Of a stretch of DNA of 64,000 nucleotides, positions 1-12,527 are shown piece by piece. Location of the stretch: assembly GCF_026210795.1 (NCBI RefSeq), contig NC_089437.1:1798001-1862000 (forward strand). Reading direction: 5' to 3'. Origin of the DNA: Rhizophagus irregularis (Eukaryota > Glomeromycota > Glomeromycetes > Glomerales > Glomeraceae). The position numbers and the translations under genes are program-made. Under the pieces are notes generated by a model. That model was given only the letters and a program-made list of their open reading frames with translations, made no database searches and was not told the DNA's origin. The first letter of the stretch is position 1. Each line of letters opens with the position of its first letter.

Positions 1-1
1 T

Positions 2-381
2 GTCACTTTAGATCAAGCTATATTCGCACCATGTTTTATTACAACATTTTTCGTGGGTCAGGCATTATTAGAAGGTCAAGAAAACTCTCAAATTTTAGAA
101 AAGCTTGGAGATGTAAATATAAAATCCTCTCAGAATATTTATCTTAAAGATATTGTTTTACTTAAGTTAATATTAATATTTTTTTACCTTCTCAATATAC
201 ACAGACTTTAGTACCTACTTTAATTAATAATTATAAATTGTGGCCGGCTGTACAATTGCTCAATTTTCATTTTATTCCATTGAATTATAGGACTTTAGTT
301 GTTAATTGTGTTGCACTTGGCTGGAATACTTATTTATCTGTTATCAATAAGAAAAGTTCCGACAAAGTGAGTGTTAAATAG
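2..381 (+). CDS. Mpv17/PMP22 family membrane protein, 3' part
   Basis: The gene enters from the left edge, so the N-terminus is missing. Two exons are visible, 2-112 and 205-381, joined by a GT-AG intron (113-204) that keeps frame. The protein ends with the family's characteristic C-terminus: a segment reading [10 protein letters not shown], then FIPLNYR, then [10 protein letters not shown], followed by a short Lys/Ser tail and TAG. Mpv17/PMP22 proteins are four-helix proteins of the mitochondrial inner membrane (Sym1/Mpv17) or peroxisomal membrane (PMP22), thought to form channels or to support stress and metabolite homeostasis. The fragment cannot tell which branch this is. Assignment to the family is firm from the WP-x-VQ-x-x-NF and WN-x-YLS motifs; the subcellular site is not determined. 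Confidence 0.85.
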
Positions 382-1178
382 GAAACGAAATAAATGGAAT
401 TGATTACTAGTGATAAAGAATTTTGTTATAAATAAAATTATTAAAACTTTCGTTGACAGCCTAATAAAATGATGGGATTTCTTCGAACGTATTTATTCAC
501 GTCTTACAACTATCAGTTTCTCTTTTTAATAATGGTTTCTATCAAAGATTTGCGCTTTCCAAAAGAACTTATAAGAATATTTCATTTAATGATAAAATAT
601 GTTACAGGGTTTTTATATTTTACATTCTTATTTTCAATTTATATACGCAAACATAAATTTGTAATTTCATTTATTGTCTAGCACTGATTTGTCCGATTTA
701 TATACCGGAATCAAGTGCTAATTTGCTAGCATGGTCTTACTCAACGGTAGTAACTTTTTTTAAGAAGCGAGGTATTGAAAATTCATAATATTACCAGCGT
801 GAGACTTCTACACAGAGTATATCACTTGCAAAAGTATACGGTTTTTCATCCAAGACTTCGGACGCTATATAAAATTTGAATCATGCTTCGATAATTTAAA
901 TTCGGCAAAAATAATGTAATAATTATTCATTATTGATATACTTCCGTTTATACTATATGGAGAACCTAAATATACTCGATCCCGTTTCGTGGAATAAAAA
1001 TCATACATACACGCCTATTTGACAAAGAAAGATCCAATGAAAAGTTATTCACAAATTCACAAATCAAAATTCATACAACTCAGTTTACAGCTTTAAATAT
1101 TTTATATATTTAATATAATTTGACTTTCTACAAATACAATTTTAATAATTATAATACACTAATGAAAAAAATAAATTA
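382..1178. other. Intergenic, between convergent 3' ends
   Basis: Space between the Mpv17-type gene (+) and the 3' end of IML1 (-). It is AT-rich with short stop-broken reading frames; I see no gene, RNA or repeat. It must hold both 3' UTRs and polyadenylation signals, but no single signal stands out. Confidence 0.5.
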
Positions 1179-4100
1179 TTATGTTTTTAATGTTGGTTCA
1201 GATTCATTACTACTACTTCCTTTTGTCATACTATCAGGACGTTGTTCGGTAATATTTGGTTCATAAGTATAATCTTCAATACTATTAACAACATCATTCC
1301 AAAAATTTTGAAGAGCGACTTTATCGTTACAGAAATTTTGAAATTCTTTTAATAATTGATCAGGATTAGGTGAAGTATTCTTATTAGAAATATTATGAGT
1401 ATTATATATTCTGTTATTAACCCATAAAAAGCCTTCCCCAGGATCACAAATTTGTATAAACGCAACACCAGATCTATGAATATATTGAGAATATTTATAA
1501 GGAGTTTTATGATAAGAATAAATTATTTCAACTTCTTTTGGAAATCTGTCATCAGCCTCAACATCTAATACAAATTTAAAATGTTTAACTAATTCAATTT
1601 CAAAATATAATTTATGATTAATTTCAGGATTCAATTTTTTCCCTAATTTTTCTAATTCTTCTAATATTGGAGGTAATACTGATAATTTTATTGATGTTGG
1701 AGATTGAAATGGATTATTATTAGTTAAACTCATGGCTTGTTCAACAGGTGCTTCGACTAATTTTAATCCATATGTCTTAGCGTTCCTATTCCATAATTGT
1801 AATAATTCTTCAATTAATCTCGCTGTACACGCAAGCCAATTTAATTGGAAATGATAACAAGCATCAACGTTATAAATAACATCATAATGTAATATTGCTG
1901 TTTCTTTTCTATCACTTTTTTTATTTGGGTCAATATCAATATGAATAGCTTTCGTAAATTCAATTCTTGTTGGTTTTGTTGGTATTTCTTCGATTTTTTC
2001 AGAATCTTTTTTCGGCTTTCTTCTAAGCCATTCTTTAATGGTTCTTCTAGGAGCGAATTCTTCTTTAATTTGATAAAAATAATATCCATCCAAAAATCGA
2101 TGTCTTTTCTGACAATGCTCAAATAATCCTCTATCTAATAATTCATTTCCAAATGCAACAGCACTAGCTCTAGTGTCAATATCATGAAATCTACTTATTA
2201 ACCAATCAACAAATTCATTTCCAACAATTGAATTTTGGTAAGTTTTAAAATGCCATTGACGATCCTTGATGATTCCAGTCGTATTATTTTTCATTGCTTG
2301 ATAAATTTTATCAAGTTTAGTATCTTTTGTAAGTTTTTCATCTACTGGATGTACGGAACTTCTTCTTGGGTATAATCCTTCGGGAGTTATAACAAAAATT
2401 GATAAATCATCTGTTGTAGGCCTTAAATGTGGAGATGAAGTTTCCATTCTTTTATTATTACCAGCATCGCCACTTTCATCTGGTGGTATCCAAATGGATT
2501 TATCAAAAAGTTCAAGAAATTTATAAATTCCGTTTAATCGAACTTCTTCTTCTTCAAATAATTCATTCCCATGTTTTAATAAACCAGCAGAAATATTTTC
2601 CATTGGGATTAAAATAAATCTTGTTCTCCAAAATTTCAAATGTTCATAAAGATCAACTTGATATCCACAAATTAATTGATCTACATAATTCCAATTATAA
2701 TCAATATGTGGATAAGTAAAATTAACAGTTCTAGTCTCATAAGTTTCTTGACATTTAGGCCAAACAGCGCAAATATATGGAATTGGATCTGGTTTATATT
2801 GTATTTTTCGAACATATCTTTTAACTTCAACACTTTTGACTTCAACAAGTTGTCCTGAAGGATCGTAAGTTAATTTATGAACATGACGTCCCATACTAAG
2901 ATAATATTGCTTAGAAGTTAATAAAGATGAAGAATAATCTTCCCAATTATGTGATTTAATTTCATTTAAAACGACTAATTGATATCCTTGAGCTAATCGT
3001 TGAGATATCATTTCTTTCAATAAAGTTTCAGTTTTAACTTCTTCTGATACACCCTCATTTTCTTGATTCATTATGAAAGACTCAGAATCAATAGAAATCG
3101 TATAAGTGTATTCTTGATAAGCCCCAGGCTCGTCAATTGGAGAAAGATAGTCAGTTGTTAAAGGAAGACAAGCGGGAGTACATAAAGCAGGCCATTTCAT
3201 TGAATTTATTGATAATGGTCTTGGAAAAACATGTCCCCATCTACGAAGATGTGTACTCATTCCATAACGATTATGAGATTTTGAAGGATTACAAGGGTTA
3301 ACTAAAGGTGGGCGATAATTTGGAGGAATATAACTAATAGTAGGAGGAGGTGGTGGAGGTGGAGGTGGTGGTGGTGGTGGATTTGAATGATTACTTGGAC
3401 GTGGTATATGTTTAATAAAATAAGATCCTTCAGGATAACTTTCTCTTCTTGGAGATAGAGAGGTACGATTTCTTTGGTGGTGGTGATGATTTGAAGATTT
3501 TATTGATATGGGATCAACCGTACTTGAAGTTACAACAACATCATCGTCATCGGTAAATTCATTATTCTTAGAATGCCCATCTTGATAACTATCATGTGAA
3601 GTTTGTGAATAAGATCTATTAATCATTGTAGAATGTAAAGAACTTTCTCCTATTAAATGGTCAGGTTTGAAAATATTTCCTTGGCGATTTGAAATAGGGG
3701 AATCATAATTATGCATACGAAAAGATGGTGGCGATGTGTCATGTAAACGATTTAAAGAATCATGACTTTTTTGTTGTAAAAGAGGAACATTTTGTTTAGA
3801 TGTATTAAAAACATTATCGTCATATTCATCAGATTGAGGATTATCATCAAGATGAGGAATGATAATATAAGAAATTTCATGTTCCATAATTCCCATCATT
3901 TGAATTTCATACATTTTACATCTTGTAATAAATTTATCGAGTTTAAAAGGTTTATCTTGATGTCTAGAATAAAAATTACAGTCAACCCAATCAGGAGTTT
4001 TGTGATAAAAATAATTTGAATCATCATTTGGATCATCATCATAATCTAAAGGATCTCTCAGCTCCAATTTTGAATCTTTTGATTGAGACGAAAATTTACT

Positions 4101-5719
4101 TGCAAATCTACTTGTATTTTTATTCCACCAATCAGGTAAAGGAGCTTTTGATAATTCTTGTGAATTAAATTTAAATAAAGGGACTGTATGTAGAGGGATT
4201 CTTGAAAGACAAACGAGATCTAATCCAATTCCATTATCGATCATTCGTTCAGCTGTTAATCTTAAAAGTTTTTTATCAACTTCAAATCTGCAACATCCAG
4301 GAGTTACTATAATAATTGATAATCCTGTACGTAATAAATCTCTATCTACATAATGCCTATCAAATGGATTTAATGCTAAATTAATAGCTTCTAATATATT
4401 CCCTTCAAAAGCGTAAGAATTTTTTCCCAATAATATTTTATAAATTTCACCGTTTTGTTTTTTTTTCTCCCTCAATAATATATTTAGTTGATATTGCGTA
4501 AGTTCTTCTTTAAGTAGTTTAAGTGCAGAACTCCAATCGCTTCTTGTTTCCCAATCAACAATAACTTTATAAAAATCCTTATACCATCTTCTTTTAATTT
4601 GTCTAAGTGATTCGTCTTCATTTACTAATCCATTAATTAAAACTTCTCCTTCATCATAATAAACTCTTGAAAACAATACTATGGATACTACGTGATTTGT
4701 AGATAAATCTTTCCAACGTTGAAATAATTCTGTAAAAAATCCGTCAATAGCTTTCTCGTAATATAATTCCCCATCTTCATCAAATTCCCACATTTCTCTT
4801 GACATTTGTACAAATATAAATAATTTTGCTGATTCTGATCTAAATATCGGCTTTGTATTTCCTGTTACATATCCGCATAAGGCTTGTTCTCCTTTAACAA
4901 ATATTTTTTTCACTTGTGCTCTTATGCAATCTGCAAAATTTAAATTTTGTTTCGTATAAATACATGTACCAATAAGACTTCTACTCAATCTCCACATGTC
5001 ACTTCTACCAATATACTGATCTTTAAATGTAAATTCTATATAATCTGCTGCAACTAATTCCACATCGACCTGAAAAAGGTAAGATGGATGAGATAACGTT
5101 ATTTAAATTTAATTTATAAATATAATTAATTGTTTAAATACAATTATTAAAATTAATTATTTACCTCTCTTACAAATACATTAGACTTATTTTTAAATTT
5201 GAATGTATTCGCAATATTACTTGATACTGAAATCTAAAAGAATAAAAACAAAATAAATGATTAATAGAAAATTATTAAAAAAAATAAATAAATTTTGTAT
5301 GTAATATATACATATATGTATATATATATATATATATATAGGAAAAAAGATATTTTAATCAAATTATATAAATATATTATTAAATTATTAATTACCTGTA
5401 AAATAGGTTTTTCTTTACCAATATGTTCTTTATCCAAAGAATTAACTTTAATAATTAAATGTCTTGTAACATCGGATTTTTCATTAGAATTATAAATTTC
5501 TAATGTTTGACCCAATTTTATACCAGGAAAAAAATCCGGATTTAATATAAAATCTTGTTTAGAAAATGAATCATTATGTACCCATAAATTTAACATCTTA
5601 TGTTTTGGTGTTATTGTGTTTGTCGTATTAGATGAGGAATACGATGAAGGCGGTGGTGGTGTTGGTATTGGTGTCGGTGGTTTATTTTGAATAGAATGTA
5701 TTGCGATGTCTGAATCCAT
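1179..5719 (-). CDS. IML1: GATOR1/SEACIT subunit IML1 (DEPDC5 orthologue)
   Basis: Three exons on the minus strand, 5719-5396, 5233-5165 and 5069-1179, give about 1427 residues, near the fungal Iml1 length. The start at 5719 is the first ATG before the LWVHNDSFSKQDF segment, which matches the conserved DEPDC5/Iml1 N-terminus. Exon 2 supplies the VASNI/VREV-like region and exon 3 the Iml1 core (IEFTFKDQYIGRSDMWRL). A low-complexity linker with a polyproline run follows around residue 700. A DEP domain lies at about 1060-1135 (WHFKTYQNSIVGNEFVDWL, then GYYFYQI), with the conserved C-terminal domain after it. In other eukaryotes Iml1/DEPDC5 with Npr2 and Npr3 forms the GTPase-activating complex for the Gtr1/RagA GTPase at the vacuole or lysosome, turning TORC1 down in amino-acid shortage. 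Intron 1 carries a TA dinucleotide run. The identification is confident; splice sites are canonical and in frame. Confidence 0.93.
5305..5340. repeat. (TA)n microsatellite in IML1 intron 1
   Basis: About 36 bp of TA alternation interrupted by single C/G positions, lying wholly inside the first intron of IML1. It is a simple-sequence tract with no coding effect visible. Confidence 0.8.
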
Positions 5720-6766
5720 TTTTTTTTTTTTAGTTCAAACTTAAAATGTACTATTATAAATAAAAAAATAAGCAAGAGTAAAAGACAAATTTAAATTAGT
5801 TAACTAAAAATGTGCAAATTGACTTATCAATTGCAAATAATTTATTAAAATTACATAATAAAACGATAAAAAGTGAAAAGTGAGAAAAACTTGACGAAAA
5901 CAATATTTTTATTTATTTATAGACGCATGTGTTCCACAACAAAAAAAACTATGATGATCACAAGATTTCAGCTGACCGCCGATTTTATCAAAATCCAATA
6001 AAAATATACATAAAAATGCTATCCCGGAAATGCATCTCCGGACTCATCAAAACTACTTTTTAGAATCAAACTATATTGAAAAATTCTTTATTAACACCTT
6101 TTTTCTTTTTATATTCATACATATATAAAAAAAAACTGTATGTGAAGAAACTGCGCAGCTTATTACTTTTTTCAATTTTATCTATATAACCCAACATCAC
6201 TTTTCATATTATTATTAAAATGTGCGTAAAAAAATGTGTGTTAAATCTGACGTCGAATAATCTTGATAACTTATATAATGGAATAATGTCTATACACGAG
6301 TGGTCACGTGACCAAATTTGAAATAGTTCCGATCTTTATACATATGTATATGTATTTTTCTCCTATAAAGATATTTGATATTTAAATAAAAAAAATCGTT
6401 TTGATTATTAGACATGCAGAATTTTTCATTTTTAACTAAAATTTCTTATCTATGGAATTTATAATAAATCATACCTTAAAAAAATAGAATGATCTTAACT
6501 AATCTTGTTATTTGACTTTTAACAAGATATTTAGCAAAGCCATTGTCCCAAATCCAACTTTATTTTGCGTGAATTAGTAATTGAAAAATTGCAAATAAAA
6601 GCGGTAAATTAAGAGACTCACCGTTAAAAACCAAAACAGAAATCAAGATTATGGTCCAATCATAACCCTTTTGAATGCATCTGGTTTTGTAGCTAAGGAA
6701 TAATTGAAAATATTCCGAGTTAATGATAAAACATTTGATAAAGAGAAATTATTATAATAATATTTC
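5720..6766. other. Intergenic, upstream of IML1
   Basis: About 1 kb between the IML1 start and the 3' end of the BTB-BACK gene, both on the minus strand. It should hold the IML1 promoter. The one striking site is the 14-bp perfect palindrome at 6301-6314 centred on CACGTG. The part near 6450-6766 may contain decayed coding sequence continuing the BTB-BACK gene (see findings). Nothing else is recognisable. Confidence 0.5.
6301..6314. promoter_or_regulatory. Palindromic CACGTG E-box upstream of IML1
   Basis: TGGTCACGTGACCA is a perfect 14-bp palindrome with a CACGTG core, about 590 bp upstream of the IML1 start codon. CACGTG is the classical target of basic helix-loop-helix factors. The core extension GTCACGTGAC equals the animal CLEAR element, but no regulatory link is shown here. 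Regulatory function is inference from sequence and position. Confidence 0.35.
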
Positions 6767-7697
6767 CTAAACAATTATCGTACCATATTTTGAATAAGAA
6801 GTTTTATATGCCGTAATTTTTGCATAATTTGCTAAAATGAATTAATTAAAAAATTATTAATTTCTTTTTTCATTAAAAAATACACACACACATATATATA
6901 CATATATATATTCTTTTTTTTCAATATAAGCAAAATCAATAATTTACTTTTGATAAATTTACTGTTAGCGTAAGGGTGATGCCTTTTTGGAAGTATAGAG
7001 GAAATATATTTTTTTGGACGATCAGGTTTTAAGAAATGCCAAAGAATATCTTCATATAATTCATCAGGAAATATTTTTCTGTAAGGGGAAACTTTTGTAT
7101 CAAAATCCTCCAAAGACATATTAAAAAATCGGATTACAGGTAAAAATTTTGATAAAGTTTTTTTCAAATTATTAAAATCCTCATTTGTATATTCATTAAG
7201 ATCGTCAGGTAAGTCTGCATGTTGCATAATTCCCCAAGTAAGTATATGATACCAAATATCTGATTCTTCCATTTGTAATTCATCTTTTTTAATTATATAC
7301 AAAAGAATTGATTCATCCAAATGATAAAAATTAGGAGTCTCAAATAACATCCAGGGATTTTTACATATAGTTGATACACAACAATTTTGTAATTCTTTCC
7401 AAGATTCATGTTGAAACGCTGCATTTAACGTTTCTAACGGATGTTCTTTTATCCATGATGCTTGATTTATTGCAAGATATTTTTGAACATGATCAGAAAG
7501 TACCGGAAGAATTAATTCATCAGATGCTGACAAAAGCCCAAGTAAATGTTGAACATCTTTGTTATCCAATTTTAATTCACTGGAATATATGAACCTAAAA
7601 AAAAGATAAAAAAAAATTTTTTATTTTAAATTAAATCTTTTTTTATTTTTATTTTTTTATTTTATTTTTTTATTTCTTATTTTTTTTTTAAAAAAAA

Positions 7698-7728
<31 letters not shown>

Positions 7729-8019
7729 AAAATTCTTCGTTTTTTCATTTGTTATTTACTTGAGAATATCTTCAAATATCGCTGGTGTAACATTTGGTTT
7801 AGACAAAACTATTTTATCACCCTTCTTTTTTCCCCACTGGGCTGAAAAAGCAGTGTGAAAGTATGGTGTTTGAGTTCGTAATATTAATGAGTGTACATTA
7901 AATGTTTTTATATCATCTCCACTTCCGACAGTAATAGATACATCACAAGAATCTTCTTCTTCAAGAAGTTTAGCATAATTTTTAGCTACACTTTGCCATA
8001 ATTTTGCATTCAATCTCAT
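6767..8019 (-). CDS. BTB-BACK domain protein with truncated TLDc-like tail
   Basis: Three exons are proposed, 8019-7760, 7594-6948 and 6831-6767, giving about 323 residues. The start is the ATG at 8019 before LWQSVAKNYAKLLEE; an upstream in-frame ATG at 8118 precedes a low-complexity Phe-rich stretch and is less likely. The BTB/POZ fold spans about residues 20-125 (CDVSITVGS, then HSLILRTQTPYF, then IFEDILKFIYS across the splice). A BACK domain with ESWKELQNCC and LLYIIKKDELQMEE follows to about residue 270. BTB-BACK proteins usually serve as substrate adaptors of Cullin-3 ubiquitin ligases. Relatives in mycorrhizal fungi continue into a TLDc domain; here only its first turn (KFIKTNYAKITAYKTS) appears after the last splice, then a stop. 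The gene may be decaying. If exon 2 is not spliced, reading continues to a stop at 6832 through low-complexity sequence. Confidence 0.75.
7681..7730. repeat. Poly-T/poly-A junction plus (AAAT)n tract
   Basis: A T-run runs directly into an A-run and then about eight AAAT units, inside intron 1 of the BTB-BACK gene. It is a simple-sequence tract; the T-run/A-run junction is self-complementary and recurs elsewhere in the window. Confidence 0.75.
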
Positions 8020-9331
8020 TATGAAAAAATTTTTTTTTACAAAGGAAAAGAATTGCTTGGAAACAAAAAGAAAAAAATGAAAAAAAAATTTGTTACCATG
8101 TACAATAAACAAATCCAACCCATTTTACTAGTGTAATCAAGATAAGATCATGTTATGTGACACGACATAAGCCATGAACTTAATTTAACTATAAGAATAG
8201 TAAATAGTTTTTTTTTTTATATAGAAGAAATAAATAATAAACGATTCCAGTCGTACTAAAGAATTATAACCGTTTTTTTCCGACCTGAAATTTGATTTGT
8301 AATTCTTCACGTGTAATAAGTTCCGGACGGGTTCGGATCAACAATTCACGATCCTCAATAAATTACTATGAAAAATAGATAAGTCAATAACTAAATATAT
8401 CCTTTACGCCCTATGTATAGAATAGGTTAATTTTCATCCTCTTATGAATTGAATATTTATGGATATATTAAAGAATCAATGTTCCATCGAAATTGGAAAA
8501 TTCACTCGGGGACGGAAAAATATTTTTTATTTTTTTTACTAAAATTGGTAAAATCGTCAAAATCCGGTTGATATAAAAAAAAAAATTTTTTTTTTTTTAA
8601 AAAAAACCTTACGATTATTCTCTCTCCCATTTATGGCTGGTTTTTCCCGAGTAAATTATCATCCCTTAATAAATATCAACGATTGCAGTAAGAAAACAAA
8701 ATCAATTTAATTTAGAAATTCTTAATCTTTTTATAAAGATGATTACAAATTATTTAGTCGAATCTTTACCGATATTTGGTTAACTTACGGGAATTTTCCA
8801 ACGAATCTTTTTAGCAGTAAACATTTTTTTTATAAGGGGTTAGCCCTTTACCAATAATTTTTTATTTGTACGACTAAGTAAAGGAAATCCCAACATTGCA
8901 CAAAATTCGCCACTCATGTCACACTCTCCGCATTTTATGGAGACGGAGAACTGGGAGTAGTAGTGAATTCTATTTGTCACCCATCCCTATTCATCACTAT
9001 AAATTAATATGCAGTGTAACCCTTAGTGGAATGGCATGATTGATTGTATTCGCCCCCCCAAGGTACTCCCCAAGTAATTTATGTATGTGTCGATTAAATT
9101 CTAAATAAATACAACAAATTATTTATATTTTGTACTCAATTCTTTATAGACCTCGACCATTCCGCTCCATACCACTACTATAAAAATTTTCGTTAGTGGA
9201 TTTTTTCTTCACCACCCAACTTGCAAATAGTTACATTTTTTAATAGAAAATTCGGCAATAAAAAATTTCAAGGATTTCCTGGCGAAGTTTTCCCGCCTGA
9301 TCTCTCTCTCTTTTTCTTTTACCGGATCCAA
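8020..9331. other. Divergent intergenic region, BTB-BACK / F-box A
   Basis: About 1.3 kb between two divergently transcribed genes, so it should hold both promoters. It contains poly-A/poly-T junctions near 8580 and one CACGTG at 8308-8313. No reading frame or repeat family was recognised. Confidence 0.5.
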
Positions 9332-10755
9332 ATGCGAAAATTTGTGAATTCAGTTGTACGATGGCGCAGTAAGAATAAACAGAAAACAAAGCAATACATT
9401 GACGTTTTCACAAATATACCACATGAGATAATATTAATAATAATTGAATATTTGGATTATGATGCTCATGATGTTGCTGCTTTGTCTAGGGTAAGTGATC
9501 GAAAAAAAAAATATTTCAAAAGATGTTTTTTTTTATAATAAATATTATTGTATAAAAATATATATGTGTATATACATATACATATACATATTTTTTGATA
9601 TAAATAGGTAAATAGAAAATTGAGATATCATACGAAAGATAATTTTTTATGGTATAAAATATGTTTAGAATATTTTCCTGCCGACTTACCTAATAAATTA
9701 CAAACAAAAGATTGGATGAAAAAATTTAAAGAATTATGTAAGTATTATACGAACTTTATTTAACTTATTTAACTTATTTATAATTCAATTTCTTCAATTT
9801 GCTTTTTATTTTAACTTTTGATTTTAATTTTATTTTTTCGTTAGATTGGAACCGCCATAAAATTATATTCGCTGAAAAAATTGAATCAACTAAATTAATA
9901 ACTTACGGATGGAGACCAAAATCTGGTCAATTCTCAGACATAAAAATGTAATCCTTGGTTTTTTTTTTTTGTCATTTTTTATCATTTAAAAGATTTTATT
10001 TTACAAATTTTAAATTTTTTTTAGTGACCGTAAACACCCCAATATAGTAAGGGCAATTCAAGAATCGTTTGATGTATGTTTTCTTTTTAATTTTTGTTAG
10101 AAATATAAAAAAAATGAATAGTGTGCTAATTATTATTATTGATTTTTTTTTATATATATAGATGGATATTAGGTTTGAATCTATTTCACCAGGAATTTAT
10201 GAAATTTTATGGGAAATGAATATTTATAATTTACTGAGAGCTCAAAGATTTCAATTTATAACAAAAATTTTTCACAATGTAATAATTAATTATTATATAT
10301 TTTACTATCATTTTTTACTTAAATCACAATTCTTCAATTCTAATCTCTTAATTTTGTTACATTGCAGAATTGTGATTTTACTACCATAAAAGAATATTCA
10401 GACACTCCATCACCGGAAGCTTTTAAAATAATATCTGATAGAGGATGGTTCACATATAGAATACCTAAAAGAATTACAATTGGACAAAATCAAATTATAT
10501 CTGCCAAATTTATTGGACATGCTAAAATGTGTTGTAGTAATCCACAAGATTGGCCTGCCCCAATGGTTAGTATTGTTTTAATTAACGTTGAAGTTATTTT
10601 TAAGTTGTAACATGTTATATTTATCAATAATTTTTTTTTATATCTTTTAGGCATTATATTGTGTATATTTGAAAAGATATAAAAATAAAAATGAAACAAA
10701 ATGTAAAAAAAGACGATATAAAAATCATTTTATCAATAGATTATTAAATAGATAA
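9332..10755 (+). CDS. F-box protein, paralogue A of a tail-to-tail pair
   Basis: Seven exons, 9332-9490, 9608-9737, 9845-9947, 10025-10073, 10162-10278, 10368-10565 and 10651-10755, join in frame to about 286 residues. The ATG at 9332 was chosen because the neighbouring paralogue starts at the equivalent place and the longer upstream frame adds low-complexity sequence. An F-box lies near residues 27-65 (IPHEIILIIIEYLDYD, then ALSRVNRKLRYHT). The C-terminal half holds SPGIYEILWEMNI and DRGWFTY, shared with the paralogue, and somewhat reminiscent of the PP2-like carbohydrate-binding fold seen in some F-box proteins; that resemblance is weak. F-box proteins normally recruit substrates to Skp1-Cullin-F-box ubiquitin ligases. 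The very C-terminus is Lys/Arg-rich. The partner gene on the minus strand shares exon order and most exon lengths. The substrate is unknown. Confidence 0.82.
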
Positions 10756-11135
10756 TTATAAATTTTATAATATAGATTTTAAGTTCGAAAAATATAGAGG
10801 TTTTTAAAAATTTAAAAAAATATTACATTCTTTTAAGATTAGAGAGATTAAGAAAAAAGATTTTTTTCTAAAAAAAAAAAATAAAACTTTTAGGATATAA
10901 ATTATTAAGTTAGATATAAGTTTAAGTTATATGCGTATTTACTTAATTATAGGTATTAAAAAAAAGAAAAGATTCTATCATTCTATCATAATAATCTATT
11001 TAACCCCGGCATTAACCAAATATTACCATTTATAAACAAATAATAAAAAAATAAATAAATAAATAAAATATACATGTTAAATAAAATTAAATTACAATAT
11101 ACTCTATAATTAATGTAAATACTCTATAAATTTTT
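10756..11135. other. Shared 3' region of the two F-box genes
   Basis: 380 bp between the stop codons of the convergent F-box paralogues. It is highly AT-rich with A-runs and no reading frame; it presumably holds both polyadenylation sites. I saw no inverted repeat that would mark the point of duplication. Confidence 0.5.
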
Positions 11136-12527
11136 TTAATAACTAAATATTTTAGTTAATCTTTTAATACTTTTTGACAATGTTTGATTATTTTTTGAAG
11201 AATCTAAGCCGTCATTTGTACATCTTTGTAAATGTACGCAATATAATTCCTATGATGCAAAAAAAAGAAGATAATAATTAATAAACAAATCTTTTCTTTA
11301 TTAATTATAATTTTTACACAAAGTTCAAACTTACTAATGATTCAAACCATAAAGAACCTTCATTTTCTTCGAGTGTAGTATATCTTCTAAATTCAGTTTT
11401 AACATGTTGTTCATGTTCTATTACAATTTTATTTGGTACCTTAAAATTACACCATCCTTTATTTGACATTCCTTTAAATTCTTCAGGTTTTGGTTTATAT
11501 GAATATGTTTTTAGAATTTTATTCCAATTCTGTAATACATTTTAAAAAAGGATTTAGTAAAAAGTAATGAAAATTTTGATAATTTTAAATAATTTAATGG
11601 AATTAAACTTACATGATCTACTATTTTAGTATTAAATTTAAAATTACAACCTTCGTGAATTTTACCAATTTTCATTTCCCAAATTAATTCATAGGTTCCT
11701 GGATAAATTGATACAAAAACTGCAAACAACTATTATATAAATAATAAAGTGGTTGAAATTAGCAAGGTTGATACAGAAATTTTGGATAGTTATTCCCACT
11801 CCCATGTAAAATCTTCTTTACCTCAAAGAACTTATAATTTGTCTTTATTGTTTTTGGATGATTTTTATCGCTATAAAAAATAATAAAAAAAATAAATATA
11901 AATGGAATTAAAAAAAAATTAAATTCGGTTGGTTAAAATATATTATTTACCTGGTTGATTCGTACCAACGATGTGGAATAGCAAAATTTTCTTTCTCAGT
12001 AAAAACATATGTATAATTTTTCCGATCTAAAATAATAATAATTAATAATAATAAAGGAAAAATTATAAAAACAAAAGTATTTAAATATTCTTTAAAAAAT
12101 TATTGATATTTTACCAAATTCTTTCCAAATATCTAACCATTTATAATTATGTATAAGGGGAGTTCTCCTTTTATCTTTAACAATATTCATCATATTTACA
12201 GGATACTCTCGTAAACAAACTTCTAACCAAAGTAAATTATCCTGTGTATGATATCTCAACTTTTTATTTACCTAAAAATTTTAAAATTTTCAAAAAATTA
12301 TTTTTCAAAAAAAAAAAAATATTTATAAAAACTTTTTAAAAAAAAAACTCTTTATTAAAAAAAAGTAATAAATTACGTACCATTGATAAATTTAATAATG
12401 AAATACCATCAAGAAAATTCATAATAATTAACATAATTTCATGAGGAATTTTCATAAAATTTTCCAATTTTTGAATTTTTTCATTTTCTTTACTGCGCCA
12501 TGATTGTCTTTTAACGAATTTTTCCAT
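11136..12527 (-). CDS. F-box protein, paralogue B of a tail-to-tail pair
   Basis: Seven exons on the minus strand, 12527-12381, 12271-12115, 12026-11951, 11870-11822, 11729-11613, 11529-11335 and 11249-11136, give about 284 residues with every junction in frame. The F-box reads IPHEIMLIIMNFLDGI, then LSMVNKKLRYHTQDN. Later segments match paralogue A position by position: SDKNHPKTI against DRKHPNIV, SIYPGTYELIWEMKI against SISPGIYEILWEMNI, NKGWCNFKVPNKI against DRGWFTYRIPKRI, and ELYCVHLQR against ALYCVYLKR. Exons 4 and 5 have identical lengths in the two genes (49 and 117 bp) and exons 2+3 sum to the same 233 bp. It is probably an SCF-type adaptor; the substrate is unknown. Confidence 0.82.

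Noticed and set aside
469-681. 70-codon plus-strand frame after the Mpv17-type gene
   Set aside because: Hydrophobic, low-complexity, no family resemblance and no splice partner; consistent with chance in AT-rich DNA.
8395-8405. ATATCCTTT near 8400 as another U12 donor
   Set aside because: It lies in intergenic DNA with no exon on either side, so the match is most simply chance.
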